Part shown: in pieces, positions 1 through 11,509 of the stretch | Layout: each line of letters begins with the position of its first letter | Numbering within the stretch: the first letter of the stretch is position 1 | Assembly (NCBI GenBank): GCA_019188255.1 | Contig: JAETXT010000009.1 | Coordinates: 3,596,001-3,660,000, forward strand | Direction: 5' to 3' | Length of the DNA stretch: 64,000 nt | Source: Verticillium longisporum | Lineage: Eukaryota; Ascomycota; Sordariomycetes; Glomerellales; Plectosphaerellaceae | Translations under genes and position numbers: made by a program | The notes under the pieces: generated by a model | Database searches by the model: none | Told to the model about the DNA's origin: nothing | Seen by the model: the letters and a program-made list of their open reading frames with translations, nothing else

Positions 1-1327
1 CAGGTCCAGGCAATAAACTGCTGACATCGACATCGGGATTGTTAACACCCACATCTGCTGCCGCGCCTGAGTCGGCTGAAGCGATAGAAGCACGCAAGAT
101 AGTCAGGCGAGCGCATGCCGACTTGGCGGCTTTCTCGGAGGAGTGGCGGAGTCTCGAGGAGCGGAAGAGCTGGGTCGAGCTAGAGCTGCGACAGCACGAA
201 CAGGAGACGGCAGACTTGGCCGCTGACCTGGAAAGAATGGGTGTGTTTGCCGGCATCGTCACTAACGAGCTGCCGGCGGCCACCGAGTGGCAAGACAAGA
301 TCCGATGTCTTCAAAAGGCCATTGATGCCGTTGGCCCTCCCAGTGGCGAGGTCACGGATATCGCCGTCGCGGCGATCCACCCATTCTTCCGCGACCCAGA
401 CTGGATTCTGCTAGAAGAGCCGAAACGCTTTGCTACCGAACTCAACGATATGCGTGGCCTTCTGACCAAGTCTGCAACCAACGAGAAGAGCATTGATAAG
501 ATGAACACCACGGCGAACGGGCTCAACGACACGGACCTTTATCGCCAACATCACAAGGCGACAACACCCTACGAGACTATGATGTACAGGCTTTGGTACC
601 CCAAGGCCAGGGGGGGCATCCGAGACTGGGACGTGTACGACCCTGTGCCCCTCTAGCGGTGCTAGAGGCATGGAACTCTCTACTGCCAGCTTTCGTGCGC
701 GCTCAGTTCCTTCAGGACGTGGTGCGGAAGCTGGAGACAGCCGTCAGCGAATGGAACCCGCGCAAGAAGCGCCAGAGCTACAAGCTCCCTCATCTGTGGC
801 TTTTCCCCTGGCTGCAGTACCTTCCGTCCTACCATCTGGATCCAAAGGGCACCGGCCTTGTGGCCGATGTGCGGCGCAAATTCAGGCAACTTGTTGACGT
901 GTGGGAATTTGACAGGGGCGTCGTGCCTGGTCTCACGCAGTGGCGCGACGTTCTGGGAAGTCAGTGGCAGCCGCTCATCATGTCACATGTTTTGCCGAGC
1001 ATGGGGCGCTACCTGCGGGAGAATTTCCGCGTCGATCCTGGGGACCAAGAGCCTTACCTCCCCATGCTCATAGGGACGCTCAGGTGGTCCAGCGTGCTGG
1101 GATCCAAGGTCCTGGCTGAAGTCATCGTGGCCGAGGTGTTCCCGCTCTGGCACGACAAGCTTGGCGAGTGGCTTCAGCTGGAGGAGGTCAATCTTGAGGA
1201 AGTGTACGCATGGTATGAGTGGTGGAGGGACCAACTCTTCCCCAAAGAATTGGCCACGCTGCCTGTGATTACAAAGGAGTTTGACAAGGGATCACTAACA
1301 ATTGAGAGGGCGCTTGAGAGGATGTAG
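1..1327 (+). pseudogene. Ntr1/Spp382-TFIP11-type splicing factor, 3' part, frameshifted
   Basis: The reading frame is already open at base 3, so the gene enters from the left and its N-terminal part (where the G-patch would be) lies outside the window. The visible protein matches the GCFC domain of the TFIP11/Ntr1 family, which helps release the intron-lariat spliceosome in the nucleus. Matching landmarks are LWYPKARGGIRDWDVYDPVP, then LEAWNSLLPAFVRAQ, WNPRKK, LWLFPWLQ, WRDVLGSQW and EVYAWYEWWRDQLFP. Frame 0 stops at 654-656 and the homologous protein resumes in frame +2 from about 650, so one base appears to be missing near the C-run at 648-651. The second frame ends at tandem stops just after ALERM. 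Relatives I know continue for a further C-terminal segment, and none is visible in any frame downstream. Either a decayed copy, or an assembly indel plus a truncated C terminus. No GT-AG intron explains the frame change. Confidence 0.75.
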
Positions 1328-1330
1328 TAA

Positions 1331-3268
1331 ACAGAGGAGAGCGCCAGGAGACAGGCGCCTCAGAGTGCAATAGATACCCAGAAACCATGAGTCTTCCAAT
1401 CATGAGCATTTACCCAAGGCGAAACATGTACAAGCAAGTACAGCTGAAAATGCAGAAGCGCCCAACGACCAGGAACAACGCAGAGTGATGGGAATCAAAC
1501 GGCGCATGAATCAGATAAGATCAGGGCGTCCGGGGCAGTTCCGAGCAGTGGAGTCGTCTAGGCGCCTCCAGCTCTCCGTGTGAAGGACTACATCCACGCC
1601 AGAGAAGGCGCCGGTGTAGTCAACATTGGGTTTTAGAGCCTTGTGGCTTCCCCCTCGTGTGTTTTGGGGTGACACCCCGGCCGGGGAGATATCCAGACTG
1701 AGGTTATGCCGACGCGACCGGCGGTTGGCGTCGAGACCAGACGGAACAGGGATCAAGGTCTGCAGGATGAAACGATAATAGCAACGACGCCACGTCGGGC
1801 GACTTTCTGAGGTCCATTCTCCTCCTCTGGCGCAATGGAGTTGCTTGCGTTCAGGATATCAACCCGGGTTGTGGGGTCTGCAGGAGTCACATCCTGAAGC
1901 TCCAGTCTGAGAGCTGGCGGACAAACTTCCGATTGTGGTTCGACAGAACTGTGGCGAAAGCCTGTGACACGCTACATGCTAGGACTGCTGCTATCATGGA
2001 TCTCTGCATCAGCTTAGTCCTGGCAGATAGCGATACGCTTTCTAGGCAATCTAAAGGGTATCAATAGAGGTTCTTTAGAAATAGTTAAATCTAGTAATCC
2101 AAACTATATAGAGTTCTCTAAACGTAATGCCCTTCTGCTACTTGACCAGACAGACACTGGTAGAGAAAAAGAGGAAGAAGGAAAGCAAAAGAGGCAGCAC
2201 GGAAATGCACCCATTGCGCCTTTGTCGCAGATTTGAACCGGGGAACGGCGATCAGACCCGATGGACCCAGGGCTGGCTGGCTGGGCGCTTCTACTACTGT
2301 CCCAACCCTGCCTTCTTGTCGCCTGCAGTTGCATTCTACGGGCATTAACCAGACGATCGGTGGGATCTTCGCAACTCCCCCACCCAGCCGCGAGCGGAAC
2401 GTGTCTGTGATGGCGGCTCCCGAGCTGCCTGTTGTACCATTCGGAGTGTTCATTCGTATGCATCGAGCTGAGCTGGACGGGTGATCGAGATCTTGATTGA
2501 CCGTTGTTTGAGCATGATGATGCCCAAGTGTCCAAACATGGCCTAAAAGTATCCATGACGATCGCAGTATATCGTTTGCACGCATTTGCACGCATGACAG
2601 AATGATGCTTCTTTTACATTTCAAATTTAAGCTCATCATCTCCAACCCAGCAGCGGTTCCTGTCATTAATAAGTGCCATCTGATTTCCCTGTTGACTTGA
2701 CCAGACGGTTCCACGTCCACACACGAGCCTGCCTCTGCAACAGCACGCGGCGCTTGGCATCGTCTCATCACGGTCCCAAACATGGGGTTTCGACCAGGGT
2801 GTCGGCACTTGAGCCCACATGCGCAGGACCAACAACCAGCAGTAACACCCAGCATCGTCTCAGTCCAGCGCATGGCCAGCTTTGCAGGCTGCCACAGGAG
2901 CAGGCCCTTGTCTCTTGCGTCCCTGTGGCCGATGCGTACGGGCCTGAATCAGAACTTGGCTGAGCGGCCTTGGATGGTACGGCCAGACTCTGGAATCTCC
3001 CCACTACCCTGGTTCACTGCCTGGGCACCTACATATCATCGGCCATGCGCCTGGCCTGGTTACCACATGGCTTTATTTCTGAAGTCTCGAGTCTTCCAGG
3101 GCTACGGCGACATCGATCTGCCAACCTCTCCCACCACATTCCTTTCGTGCGTACGCCTTGAAGGCTTCGTTCATTAGCCCAGGCGGTTTTTTCTTCTCCT
3201 TTTGTCCAGTTTGATTTCCTTCGAGACGAATTCCAGGCGGGTTCCTGGTTGGAAGAATTATTGTAATC
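1331..3268. other. Intergenic, no supported gene
   Basis: Several open frames exist here, including a minus-strand one of about 250 codons at 2118-2873 overlapped by another minus-strand frame, but none shows a recognisable motif or fungal gene structure. A short TA-rich patch near 2030-2115 could be an old repeat remnant. The last several hundred bases presumably hold the promoter and 5' leader of the fusion oxidoreductase. I see no tRNA-like B box. Confidence 0.5.
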
Positions 3269-6200
3269 ATGTCAGAAAGGTCGTGTCCCGTGTCCGGCTC
3301 CCTCGGTGGAAGATGTCCGGCTGGAAATGGTTCCGTTGCTGGGAGTATCTCCAGACAGCGCGTCGGTCCACGAGGCTGTTCCTTTTCGGGCTACACGCAA
3401 CCGGGCGATCTTCACTCTGCCTTTGACGTAAGTTTTGCTTGTAACAAGGGTCAAGAGAAGCTCCCGGTCACCTGCTGACTCGACAACCTCAGATCCCCCG
3501 CGGTGTCGACGTAGATGAGTGGCTACGTGACCGCGAACGTAAGGCCATCAACGAGATTCTTTACTCAGACATTCCCTCGGCCAACTTTGTCGCCCAGGTC
3601 AAAAATGTCGACACGCTTGTCGCCGATGACAAGGACCTGCTTGCCGTCGCTCTCGGCGCTCCCGCTCGCCAGGTCATCCTTCGCGCCGAGAGCATCGGCC
3701 AGCGCACAGGGTGGAAGGACGGTTATCTCAGCGGCGAGTATGGCTTTTGCGCCCTGGACTCGAACGAAGCCGCCGGGGCTCTCGCTGGATGCCCCGGCCG
3801 CGTGTGGTCCGATCTTTGCGAACGCATGCCCGGCTGCGTGTCCCGAGGCCGTGTGCGCGAGTCCGTCGCCGCTCTACCCCTCGTCGAAGGCACTGAAGAT
3901 ACTATTCCCGACCAGGCTCTGTGGGCTGCGATTGTCGCTCTGGGCATGCTGTGCTCGATCTACCGCTACGAGGACAAGAATGACGGGTACGACGGCGTCA
4001 GCACCAACACGACATCGACCAAGCCCAACGTCGAAATGAGCGACGATCTCGGCCCCGAGCTCATTGGCATCCCCCGCAGCATCGGCCTTCCCTACTGGCA
4101 GGTCTCCCGCCGCATGGGCCGCGCCATCCCGCACCTGACCTTCTTCGACCAGGCCTCTTACAACATTCGCGTCCGCGACCCGACCTCGATCCACCCCTAC
4201 GTTGGACGCTTCGACAACACCGACCTGCGATGGCCCATGTTTGGCGAGCGCACCGAGATAGCCTTCCTCAAAGGCTGCGCCGACACATCAGCCTCGTTCC
4301 AGCACGGGCCCGACGCCATCGCCGCGTGCCAGGAGCATGTCATGAACCGCAATATTGAGGGTTTGCTGCGCGAGATGGTCCGCCTCAAAGAGATCCTCGA
4401 GCGCATGCCCAACGCCTTCCATTCCATCTCGACCAACCCCAACTCGGGCGACAACTTTGTCTCAGCCATGGAGTGGGTGCGCTGGGGCAAGTTCTCAGCG
4501 CCCTTGTCAAAGAGATGCCCTGCTGCCTCGGGGCTTCAGTTCCCGCCCTACCTGCTCATGGACGCTTTCCTCGGAAGGAAGAGATACGACTCGTTCCTCG
4601 GCAACGAGGGCCTTCACCTGCGTGCGTGGCTGCCCTCCAATCTGCGGGCTTTCATAGCTGCCGTCGAGTACCACTACCGTATTCCCGAGTTTGTCAGGCA
4701 GTCGGGCGATCCCCGTCTCATGGGGGTACTGGACGGCATTATCGAGGCTTACACGGGCGAGCGTGGCTTCATGGGCACGCATCGGTACAAGGTTTTCGGC
4801 ATCCTCGAGGTCGCCTCCAAGACGGGCCGCACGGAGACCAACGGAGCTTCTGGTGCCGCCGATGGCACAGGCCGGCCGTGGGAAGAGGTCCATCGTCAGT
4901 TCTCGGACGCCATGAAAGAGCGCCTCGAGCCGTTCCGTGGCAACATCCCGGTCGAGCCGCACCAAATGCGTGGTACCTTTGAGGAGTGCCGCTACACGTC
5001 GCGTGTGCTCCGCCGTTCCTTCGTCGACTCAGACTCCGAGCGGTCCATAGCCTGTGTGACGCTCGATCTCCACAACACTGGCATTACCTTCCAGCCCGGT
5101 GATCGCTTGGCTGTCATGCCACTGAACAGCTGGGAGGAGTGCGCCAAGGTAGCTGCCGCCCTTGGCCTTGACGACATGTTGGATGCGCCGGTACAGCTTG
5201 ACAGCCGGTGGTCCCGATTCGCAGACCACTTGGACACAGTCGCCAACCACGGGGTCGCCCGCCTCCCAGGTAGCGCCAAGCTGACGGTCAAGGATGTGCT
5301 TCGTAGAGGACATCTGGCGCCTTTGACCCAGGAACTCGTCCTCAAGATTCATTCCTTGCTGCGCGCCTCCTCCAACACAGTTCTCCAGGTCCTTGCCACG
5401 GATGAGTGGCCCGTCCGCGGCACTCTGGGTGATCTTCTCCAGGCTGCCGTGCTTGACACGCCCATGCACGTCTGGGACCAGGCGTTTGAATTATCGAGGG
5501 ACGTTGCCTGGTTGACCGACCTTATCCCCGTCGAGGTCCCACGGACCTATTCCATCTCCAACTGTCCCGACGAACTGCTGCCCAGCACTGTCGACTTGAC
5601 AATCTCACGCGCCGAGTACAAGCTCTGCTCGACCTTTGCTGGCAATGCTTCTGTTCCCAGGTCTGGCGTCAGCAGTGGTTTCCTGAACCCAACTGTCGGC
5701 TCGGCTGGCGACTTCATCACGGCAGAAGACGACATTCTCGTGGGCGTCTCTCGTCCCGTCGCCTTTCAGCTGCCCCTCGACGAGGCAGCACCCTGCGCCT
5801 TCTTTGCGGGTGGCAGCGGCATTGCACCCTTCAGGAGCTTCTGGCAGTCCCGCGCCGGGCGAGCCGTCGGGCGCAACATTCTTTACCTGGGCGTACAGAA
5901 CCGTGAAAAGTTCTGCTACGAGGACGAGCTGCGGCGGTATGTCCATGCCGGCTTCATGGAGGTCCACCTGGCCTTCTCTCGCGACAGCCGGGGCCTTGCC
6001 TATGACAGCGTCTCGCGTGACCTAATTGAGCGACGCATGGAGCCACGGTACATTGACGCGCTCATCGCTGAACAGGGTGCTACCGTGTGTGATCTTGCCA
6101 TGTCCAAGAAGCAAGGCGGACTCGGCGGGCATTTGTACATCTGCGGATCCGTTGCTGTCTTTGATTCCGTCATGAACGGCCTGCGCAAAGCCATCTACAA

Positions 6201-8096
6201 CCACCGCACAGCCACGATGGAGTCAACTGACCTCATTATCAACACGGCCTTCGCCGAGCGGCGCATCATGCTCGATGTCTTCATGACGCCCAAGCCCTTG
6301 CCCTGCAACAAGCCTACAATTCCCCTGTCACAGCTTGCACTCCACACGGGCCATCGCCCCGGAAGCCGAATCTGGATCGGCGTGCACGGCAGCGCTTACG
6401 ACGTGACCGACTTTTGCCCGATGCACCCGGGCGGTACGTTGATCCTCAAGTCCAACGCTGGCGTTGACTGCTCCAAGTCGTTCGACAACCTCGCGCACAC
6501 CAACAACCCCGAGGTCGCAAGCCTGTTGACCAAGTACTTTGTTGGTCACCTCACGCCGAAGCCCGAGTTTCACGATGGCGGCGAGCTCAGTGGACTGTAC
6601 GACCTGTGGGCTGACTACCTCAAGACGACGGTTGAGACGCTTGTGGCACAGCAGTTTGAAATGGAGGACCTCATGGGCTCGTCCTTGTGGTTCCAGGAGA
6701 ACATGATTAACATCATGGGGGTGCGCATCTTCTACCAATATCAGTCCCGCCTGTTACAGTCGGGCTTCTCGGCACTTTTCGGCCCCAAGTTTCAGGAGCT
6801 CGTGCTCAAATTGTCATTCGCCATGGCCAACGCAGCGTCATCGGCGGGGTCCGACACAAAGCTACCAGACATTCTGGGTGTGGTCGCACGTGCCAAGACG
6901 TCAGCGGATGCCGTGGCAACGTCCAAAGAGGTGGCCCTCGTCGGGCAGTACGTGTGCAACAGCGAACCGGCGCGTTTCCAGGAGCGAGGCATCATGGATT
7001 ACGCCAGCCGGTCCGTGAGCCTTGATATGGCGCTGCTCGAAGACATCAGGGAGGAAGCATGCCATGGTATGGACGCCTTCGGAACCGTCATGGAGCTCGA
7101 AGCGACATCGGACGCGCAGCGTGTGGCGGCCATGTGTTCGTTTCTCATGCAGGTGCTGGAGCGCATGGCGAAGCGGCTCGAAGTGTTCTATGCGCAGCTG
7201 GCGCAGTGCTCCATCTACAGGCCCGAGCTTGAGCGCAACCCAGCACGGACGCGCTGGGAGCTCGTCAGGCGGCGCATTCGAGACGGATCACTGTTTGTGC
7301 TGGCGCGGCGAGCCGTTATGGAGGTACAGCCGACATATCGGCCGGCGAGGGGCGACGCGGTTGACTTTGACACCGTGCTCTCGCGGGTCCAGCAGACGGT
7401 GCGCAGCGCGGCCTGCCACCGTCGCCACCGCCCGAGACACAACTCCATGTATCGATGCCACTGAATGAACGCCGGCGAGCGAGAGCGCAGGTGCCGCATG
7501 GGGCTCCCTCGGCAGTTGAGCGATATGAAAATGGTAGCGCGATGCGGCGCATGTCTTCGTTCCTGGACAAAAATGCGAAGGCGCTGCGACGACTCAGCGG
7601 AATGCCGGCCCTGCCACAAGTACTGGATCTCGAGCAAATTATGAAGGCAGGGCAGGACCACATGGGCTCAAGAGGCGGTATGCCTACGCCGCCATCCAGT
7701 CGCGGCTCGAGCCGATCGCCCACACGGGGAGTCGCCGAGGATCTCATGTCAAGGATGAAGCTGAACCGTAGGGGAACAAGTCGCTCAGACTCATCGCTCA
7801 GCATGCAAAGGCTGCCGCCTGCGATGGAAGAACCGCTCGAGCCGGTTGACGCTGGGGCAGCGATCCGATCCATGGTGGGCAAGATGAACCTGCGGACACG
7901 CAGCACAGTCGGGGTGCCATCGTCGCAAGGTCCAGGTGTGCTATCGGCGGAGGAGAGAACAAGAGCAAGAAGCCGGTCGTCGGGACACAGCGCAGCAGGG
8001 TCAATCAGCCGGCCTCGAGGATCGACAAGCACGCTGCGGTCGTTTCGCCTGAGAGAGCTCGTCGAGGGGGAGAACTATGTACAGCCCACTTTCTAG
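3269..8096 (+). CDS. IDO/PrnB-like heme domain + FAD/NADPH reductase + cytochrome b5 fusion
   Basis: The proposed model is exons 3269-3427, 3493-7398 and 7491-8096, giving 1,556 residues. Residues about 54-540 form a heme-oxygenase-like domain of the IDO/TDO superfamily. GTHRYKVFG places the likely proximal heme histidine at H483, followed by KTGRTETNG in place of the usual IDO GTGGT loop, so the PrnB branch is possible. Residues about 543-960 resemble the FAD and NADPH domains of cytochrome P450 reductase: RTYS 737-740, GVSSGFL 778-784, AGGSGIAPFR 825-834 and CGS 937-939. There is no flavodoxin (FMN) domain. Residues about 1000-1075 are cytochrome b5, with HPGG at 1031-1034 and the second heme histidine H1055. 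The rest is a helical region plus a Ser/Arg-rich, probably disordered tail. No signal peptide is seen, so it is probably cytosolic. Inferred role: NADPH-driven reduction of a heme oxygenase acting on an indole or similar substrate. The reaction is unknown. Confidence 0.85.
3428..3492 (+). other. Intron 1 of the fusion oxidoreductase
   Basis: The donor GTAAGT follows an in-frame GAC codon, a CTGAC branch site sits about 20 bases before the end, and the acceptor is CAG. The 65 bp intron joins frame 2 to frame 1 without breaking a codon, and the frame after it is open for 1,302 codons. Confidence 0.8.
7399..7490 (+). other. Probable intron 2 of the fusion oxidoreductase
   Basis: The frame-1 coding sequence would stop at 7462-7464, while a Ser/Arg-rich frame with good coding character runs to 8096 in frame 3. 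Donor GTGCGC after codon ACG and acceptor GCGCAG join the two exactly at codon boundaries (92 bp), with a weak CACTGAA branch site. The donor is not the consensus. The alternatives are a frameshift, or a protein that simply ends at 7464. Confidence 0.55.
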
Positions 8097-8853
8097 GACT
8101 GCAAGGGGGCGCTGCTACTCTCCATCTTGCGTAGATAACCAAGTTGATACGTCGCAGAGGATTTGATAAATGTTGATACGGGAAATCCAAGCCAAGGATC
8201 ATTGTCTGACTGACTGCAGACAGATCCAGGTGATGATGATGCTGTTCGTCTATTTCGCTCACCCCTTTCTTCCATTGTTGGTTTGAGGAAGGTACGAAGC
8301 ACGAAAGCGCCTGCTTACGTGAGATGGTTCAGGGGCACCTGCCTTCACTCGTTGCTTGGCCAGTCACAGGTCGGAAGCGTCCCCCAGAGCCGTGCCTGCA
8401 CCTGAAGTGAACCTGCTTGAGCCCGAGGCATGGGGCGAATACTCACTCGGGCTCGGCATCATGCTCTGGTATCGGCATCTCCGTCCTGCCTCTCTACAAG
8501 ACGTCTGCTTGTTGCCCAACCTCAACTTAAAAATGATCCATCGCGTATTCTCTGCCGTCCTTCTCTTCTTCTATGTCACCGTCTTCCTCCGTGTGAGTTT
8601 TATCCTGCCTGAGTCTGTCGTCCGTCGACCTTGTCTGTCAACATCGCACCCCTGTCCTGGCCAACCCCTCCCACTCGGCCTGCATCTGCGACAAGGATAT
8701 CAATGCCATGAATGCCATGAGTGCACGCGACGTACGCTGACCATTCTGCGCCCTACGCCCAGTTTCTCTCCTGGCAGCGACCACAACCCAGGTTGAGAAC
8801 CTAACACTTCTCTTCTTCATCTTCACAATTTGCGTCCCAGCATACCTGACACC
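8097..8853. other. Intergenic, pyrimidine-rich leader of the esterase gene
   Basis: No gene is supported. The stretch 8533-8600 reads as a short hydrophobic signal-like peptide followed by GTGAGT, but no exon can be attached to it, and pyrimidine-rich fungal 5' leaders often read this way by chance. The last 100 bases are CT-rich, as expected for a promoter and leader before the ATG at 8854. Confidence 0.45.
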
Positions 8854-10113
8854 ATGCCGATCACTAGCATGGCAACAACAGACAATGGTAACAGTGTATT
8901 AGTTGCCGGCGACCAGTCCAAGCCGTTGCCTCGTCATCAGCCTCCTTTCCTAACCCGTGTCTTGATGGCCAGCAAGCTCTCGGCAATTCAGACTGTCCTC
9001 GGCCAGCTGGCTTGGTATGGCAGTTGGCGCGACTACTTTTACCCCCGAAATACGGCCTGACCTTGTCAAGCGATATGAGGTTCGGCCAGCGCTGCAAGTC
9101 CGGTAGGTTTGTCCATGGGATGGATAGCTTGAGTTGTGACATCTGCCGAAAGCACCGCTAACCTTTTCAGCATCTTCTTCCCCGCTTCGTATGACAAGAC
9201 ATCCCCAAATCCCCTCCCCACCGTCTTCACTATTCATGGGGGCGGCTTCTGCATCGGCAATTCCACCGAGGACGATGTCTGGAATCGTACCTTTGCCGAT
9301 GGCCATGGGGCTCTTGTCGTGAGCCTCGACTATGCCAAGGCTCCCGCACACGCCTACCCTGGACCCCTGCACGACCTTGAAGGCCTTTACCACGCCGTCC
9401 TCAACGACGAGAGTCTGCCCATCAATCGCCAGCAGACGGCGCTCCTCGGATTTAGCGCCGGCGGCAACCTCGCTGCCACTCTTTGTCAGCTCGAGTCGCG
9501 CAAGGCCCGCGAAGGCAAGCCATCAGCCGTGCCTCGCGCCGTCATCCCCATCTATCCGCCTCTCGACTTTTCTGTTGCAGTACCCGACAAGAAGCCATCG
9601 CGTCGCTTTAAAGAGGGTCTGCTCCCGGGTTTGCGGGGTGAGCGCCGCGACTACGTCGCTGACCTTGCGCCCCTGTTTGACTGGGCCTACATTCCCTATG
9701 GACACGACCTACGCGACCCTTTGCTGAGCCCCTGGCACGCCAAAAAAGAAGACCTGCCCGCCAATATCTTTGTCGTGGCAGCTGAGCTCGACTTTCTTGC
9801 CTCCGAAGCCTGGACGTGGGCGACCCGACTGGCAGGGCGCGAACCCGTCTCGGGCATTCCTGGACGGCCCGAGGTGGCTAAGACGCAGGAGCTGGAACTT
9901 GTGGACGAGAGATTCGCGTGGACGAGCGAGGACGGTGAAGGAAGCAAGCGGTGGCTGCTTGTACCAGACGTGCTGCACGCCTTCGACATGCACCCATCGA
10001 GTGCCATGGTCTCGGACGCTGTCACGCTGCGGGACGGCAACGCCAAGGCGGTCAAGGTCATCCGGGTTTTGGGGGAGTGGCTACAAGAGACGGTGTGGAA
10101 GGGGCCACTGTAA
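8854..10113 (+). CDS. HSL-type alpha/beta hydrolase (esterase), one frameshift
   Basis: This is a probable carboxylesterase or deacetylase of the hormone-sensitive-lipase family, which hydrolyses small ester or amide bonds. Exons are 8854-9102 and 9171-10113. The protein would be about 396 residues, normal for the family. Visible motifs are the oxyanion-hole HGGGF at 105-109, nucleophile S178 in GFSAGG, probable catalytic D290 in AAELDFL, and H352 in LHAFDMH. The first-exon frame stops at 9058-9060, but RPDLVKRYEVRP, a segment typical of these fungal hydrolases, follows in the next frame. One extra C in the five-C run 9042-9046 (or two missing) explains this. The start has ACC before ATG and good spacing. 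There is no clear signal peptide. It lies between the fusion oxidoreductase and the NRPS-like gene on the same strand, so it could process an ester or acyl intermediate; that is inference. Confidence 0.8.
9103..9170 (+). other. Intron of the esterase gene
   Basis: Donor GTAGGT, branch site GCTAACC and acceptor TTTTCAG give a 68 bp intron. It splits an arginine codon (CG/C) and joins ALQVR to IFFPASYD, which reads as the expected continuous strand of the hydrolase fold. Confidence 0.85.
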
Positions 10114-11282
10114 TGGGGCGATACCTGTTCTGCGATGGCATCTGGAGGGTATTTGGATTTACGTCTGATCATTCCTGGCTAGCTGTCGCAGTGATGAATC
10201 TATGTTACTAAAAGTCCTGAATCGCAGTCAAGGATTGTTAACGAATGACGCGGAAGAAGGCTGCCTAGGCATCTACAGTCCCGAGATCAAAGTATTTTGA
10301 GAGTTATCAATGAAGCAGAGCGTGGCCAGATATAGCACATGAGACAAACGCCGTCTGTCATTCGCTGCTGGCTGGGCTCGCTTGCCTCGAAAGGATCGAT
10401 GCCGTCTGCATTTCCAAAATCGTCTGCACGCGCGACGAAGCGGACAGTAGCGGGTCATCTCGAGAATCCTCCGCGGTCTCGAACCTTGACGTGACGACAC
10501 GGACGTATACTAGAAATATACAATGCTACTGTCCATTGCCATAACGAGACGGAGGAGCTTGATCCCTGTCCCTGTGGCTGCGGAAAGAGGAAGTGTTCGC
10601 CAAGAATGTGGAATGGGTTCGTCGACAAGAGGTAAAAGATCAACAGTGTTTTAGGGGGGGGGAGGGGCGGTTGGAGTTCATGTTTAAGAGCTTGAGTAGA
10701 GCTGAGAGAAGGTAGCGGGTAATTACCAGGCTCAGATAGTAGGAGGATAGGCTGCGTGACGTCAGTTTGGCGATGAGGCGCGGAATCCTTCTTGATCCTT
10801 CGCGGGAAGGATGACTCGCGACTCAGGCATGGCTGTTATCGCCTCTTGTAACCGTTTCTGGGTCAGGTGCAGGCCTTTTTCACAGCGCGCGCTCGGTGCG
10901 TGCATTGTTACTTGTTGAAAGACAACTCAGCAAGACACACGGTGATGCCTGCGTGGTTGCGACAATTGATCCCTCGTCCGAGAAGCCTTTGCCTCGTTTA
11001 TGGCGGGTTACATCGCTTGGTAGGCCGCGTCGAGGCTTCTCGCCAGGCGGATAGGTTGGGAGGCTTACAATTCATGTCATGGTTCCACGGGGTCCGTTGG
11101 AGGCCGTTGGGGGCTTGGGGGCTCTGGGTCCTTGTCTTTGGCAAGGCGTCCGCCGTCCCGATGGATCGTGTTGGCGGAGAAGCGAACAGTGCAACGCGTG
11201 ATGGAAGCGACGGAGCCAAGTATTGCGAAATGATGGCCTGCCAGATAATAACACGGATGACCTGGTGATCAAGTCCTAGACA
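10114..11282. other. Intergenic, no supported gene
   Basis: Only short chance frames are seen. A G-rich run lies at 10,652-10,672 (eight G, then GAGGGGCGG). The composition stays normal, with CpA and TpG present, so RIP has not touched this stretch. Confidence 0.45.
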
Positions 11283-11294
11283 TCATGACTACCT

Positions 11295-11342
11295 AGGTAC
11301 CTACCTTACCTTACCTACCTAGCTAAGGCAAGGTAGGTGCCT
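11295..11342. repeat. Imperfect hairpin of TACCTACC-type repeats
   Basis: Arms at 11,295-11,313 (AGGTACCTACCTTACCTTA) and 11,324-11,342 are inverted complements with two mismatches around a 10-base loop. The CCTACCTAGGTACC motif recurs in intergenic DNA of Sordariomycetes and may be an element remnant. Confidence 0.6.
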
Positions 11343-11509
11343 GATGGGGCGCCTTAACCGATCAAGACGAGATTCACGAGATACCTCTTGCCGCGTAAGG
11401 CATGCGACGAAGAAAGCCGATTCCTTAGGATCGCGAGCTCGCCACTCTGGTCAGGGTCGTCGGACGACGATCGTGCCGAGCGGGAAAGAGGTGAAGAATC
11501 CAGGGTCTA

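Noticed and set aside
1900..1960. tRNA B-box-like GGTTCGA near 1937
   Set aside because: No matching A box, cloverleaf or acceptor stem could be formed around it.
2104..2873. Long overlapping minus-strand open frames (163 and 251 codons)
   Set aside because: Two frames overlap, no domain, signal peptide or intron pattern is seen, and the region looks like ordinary upstream DNA.
3515..4039. 174-codon plus-strand frame at the start of the oxygenase
   Set aside because: It is a shadow of the oxygenase exon, whose frame-1 reading is continuous and domain-bearing.
8533..8620. Small secreted-protein first exon before the esterase
   Set aside because: It reads as hydrophobic signal-like sequence followed by GTGAGT, but no following exon gives a plausible protein.
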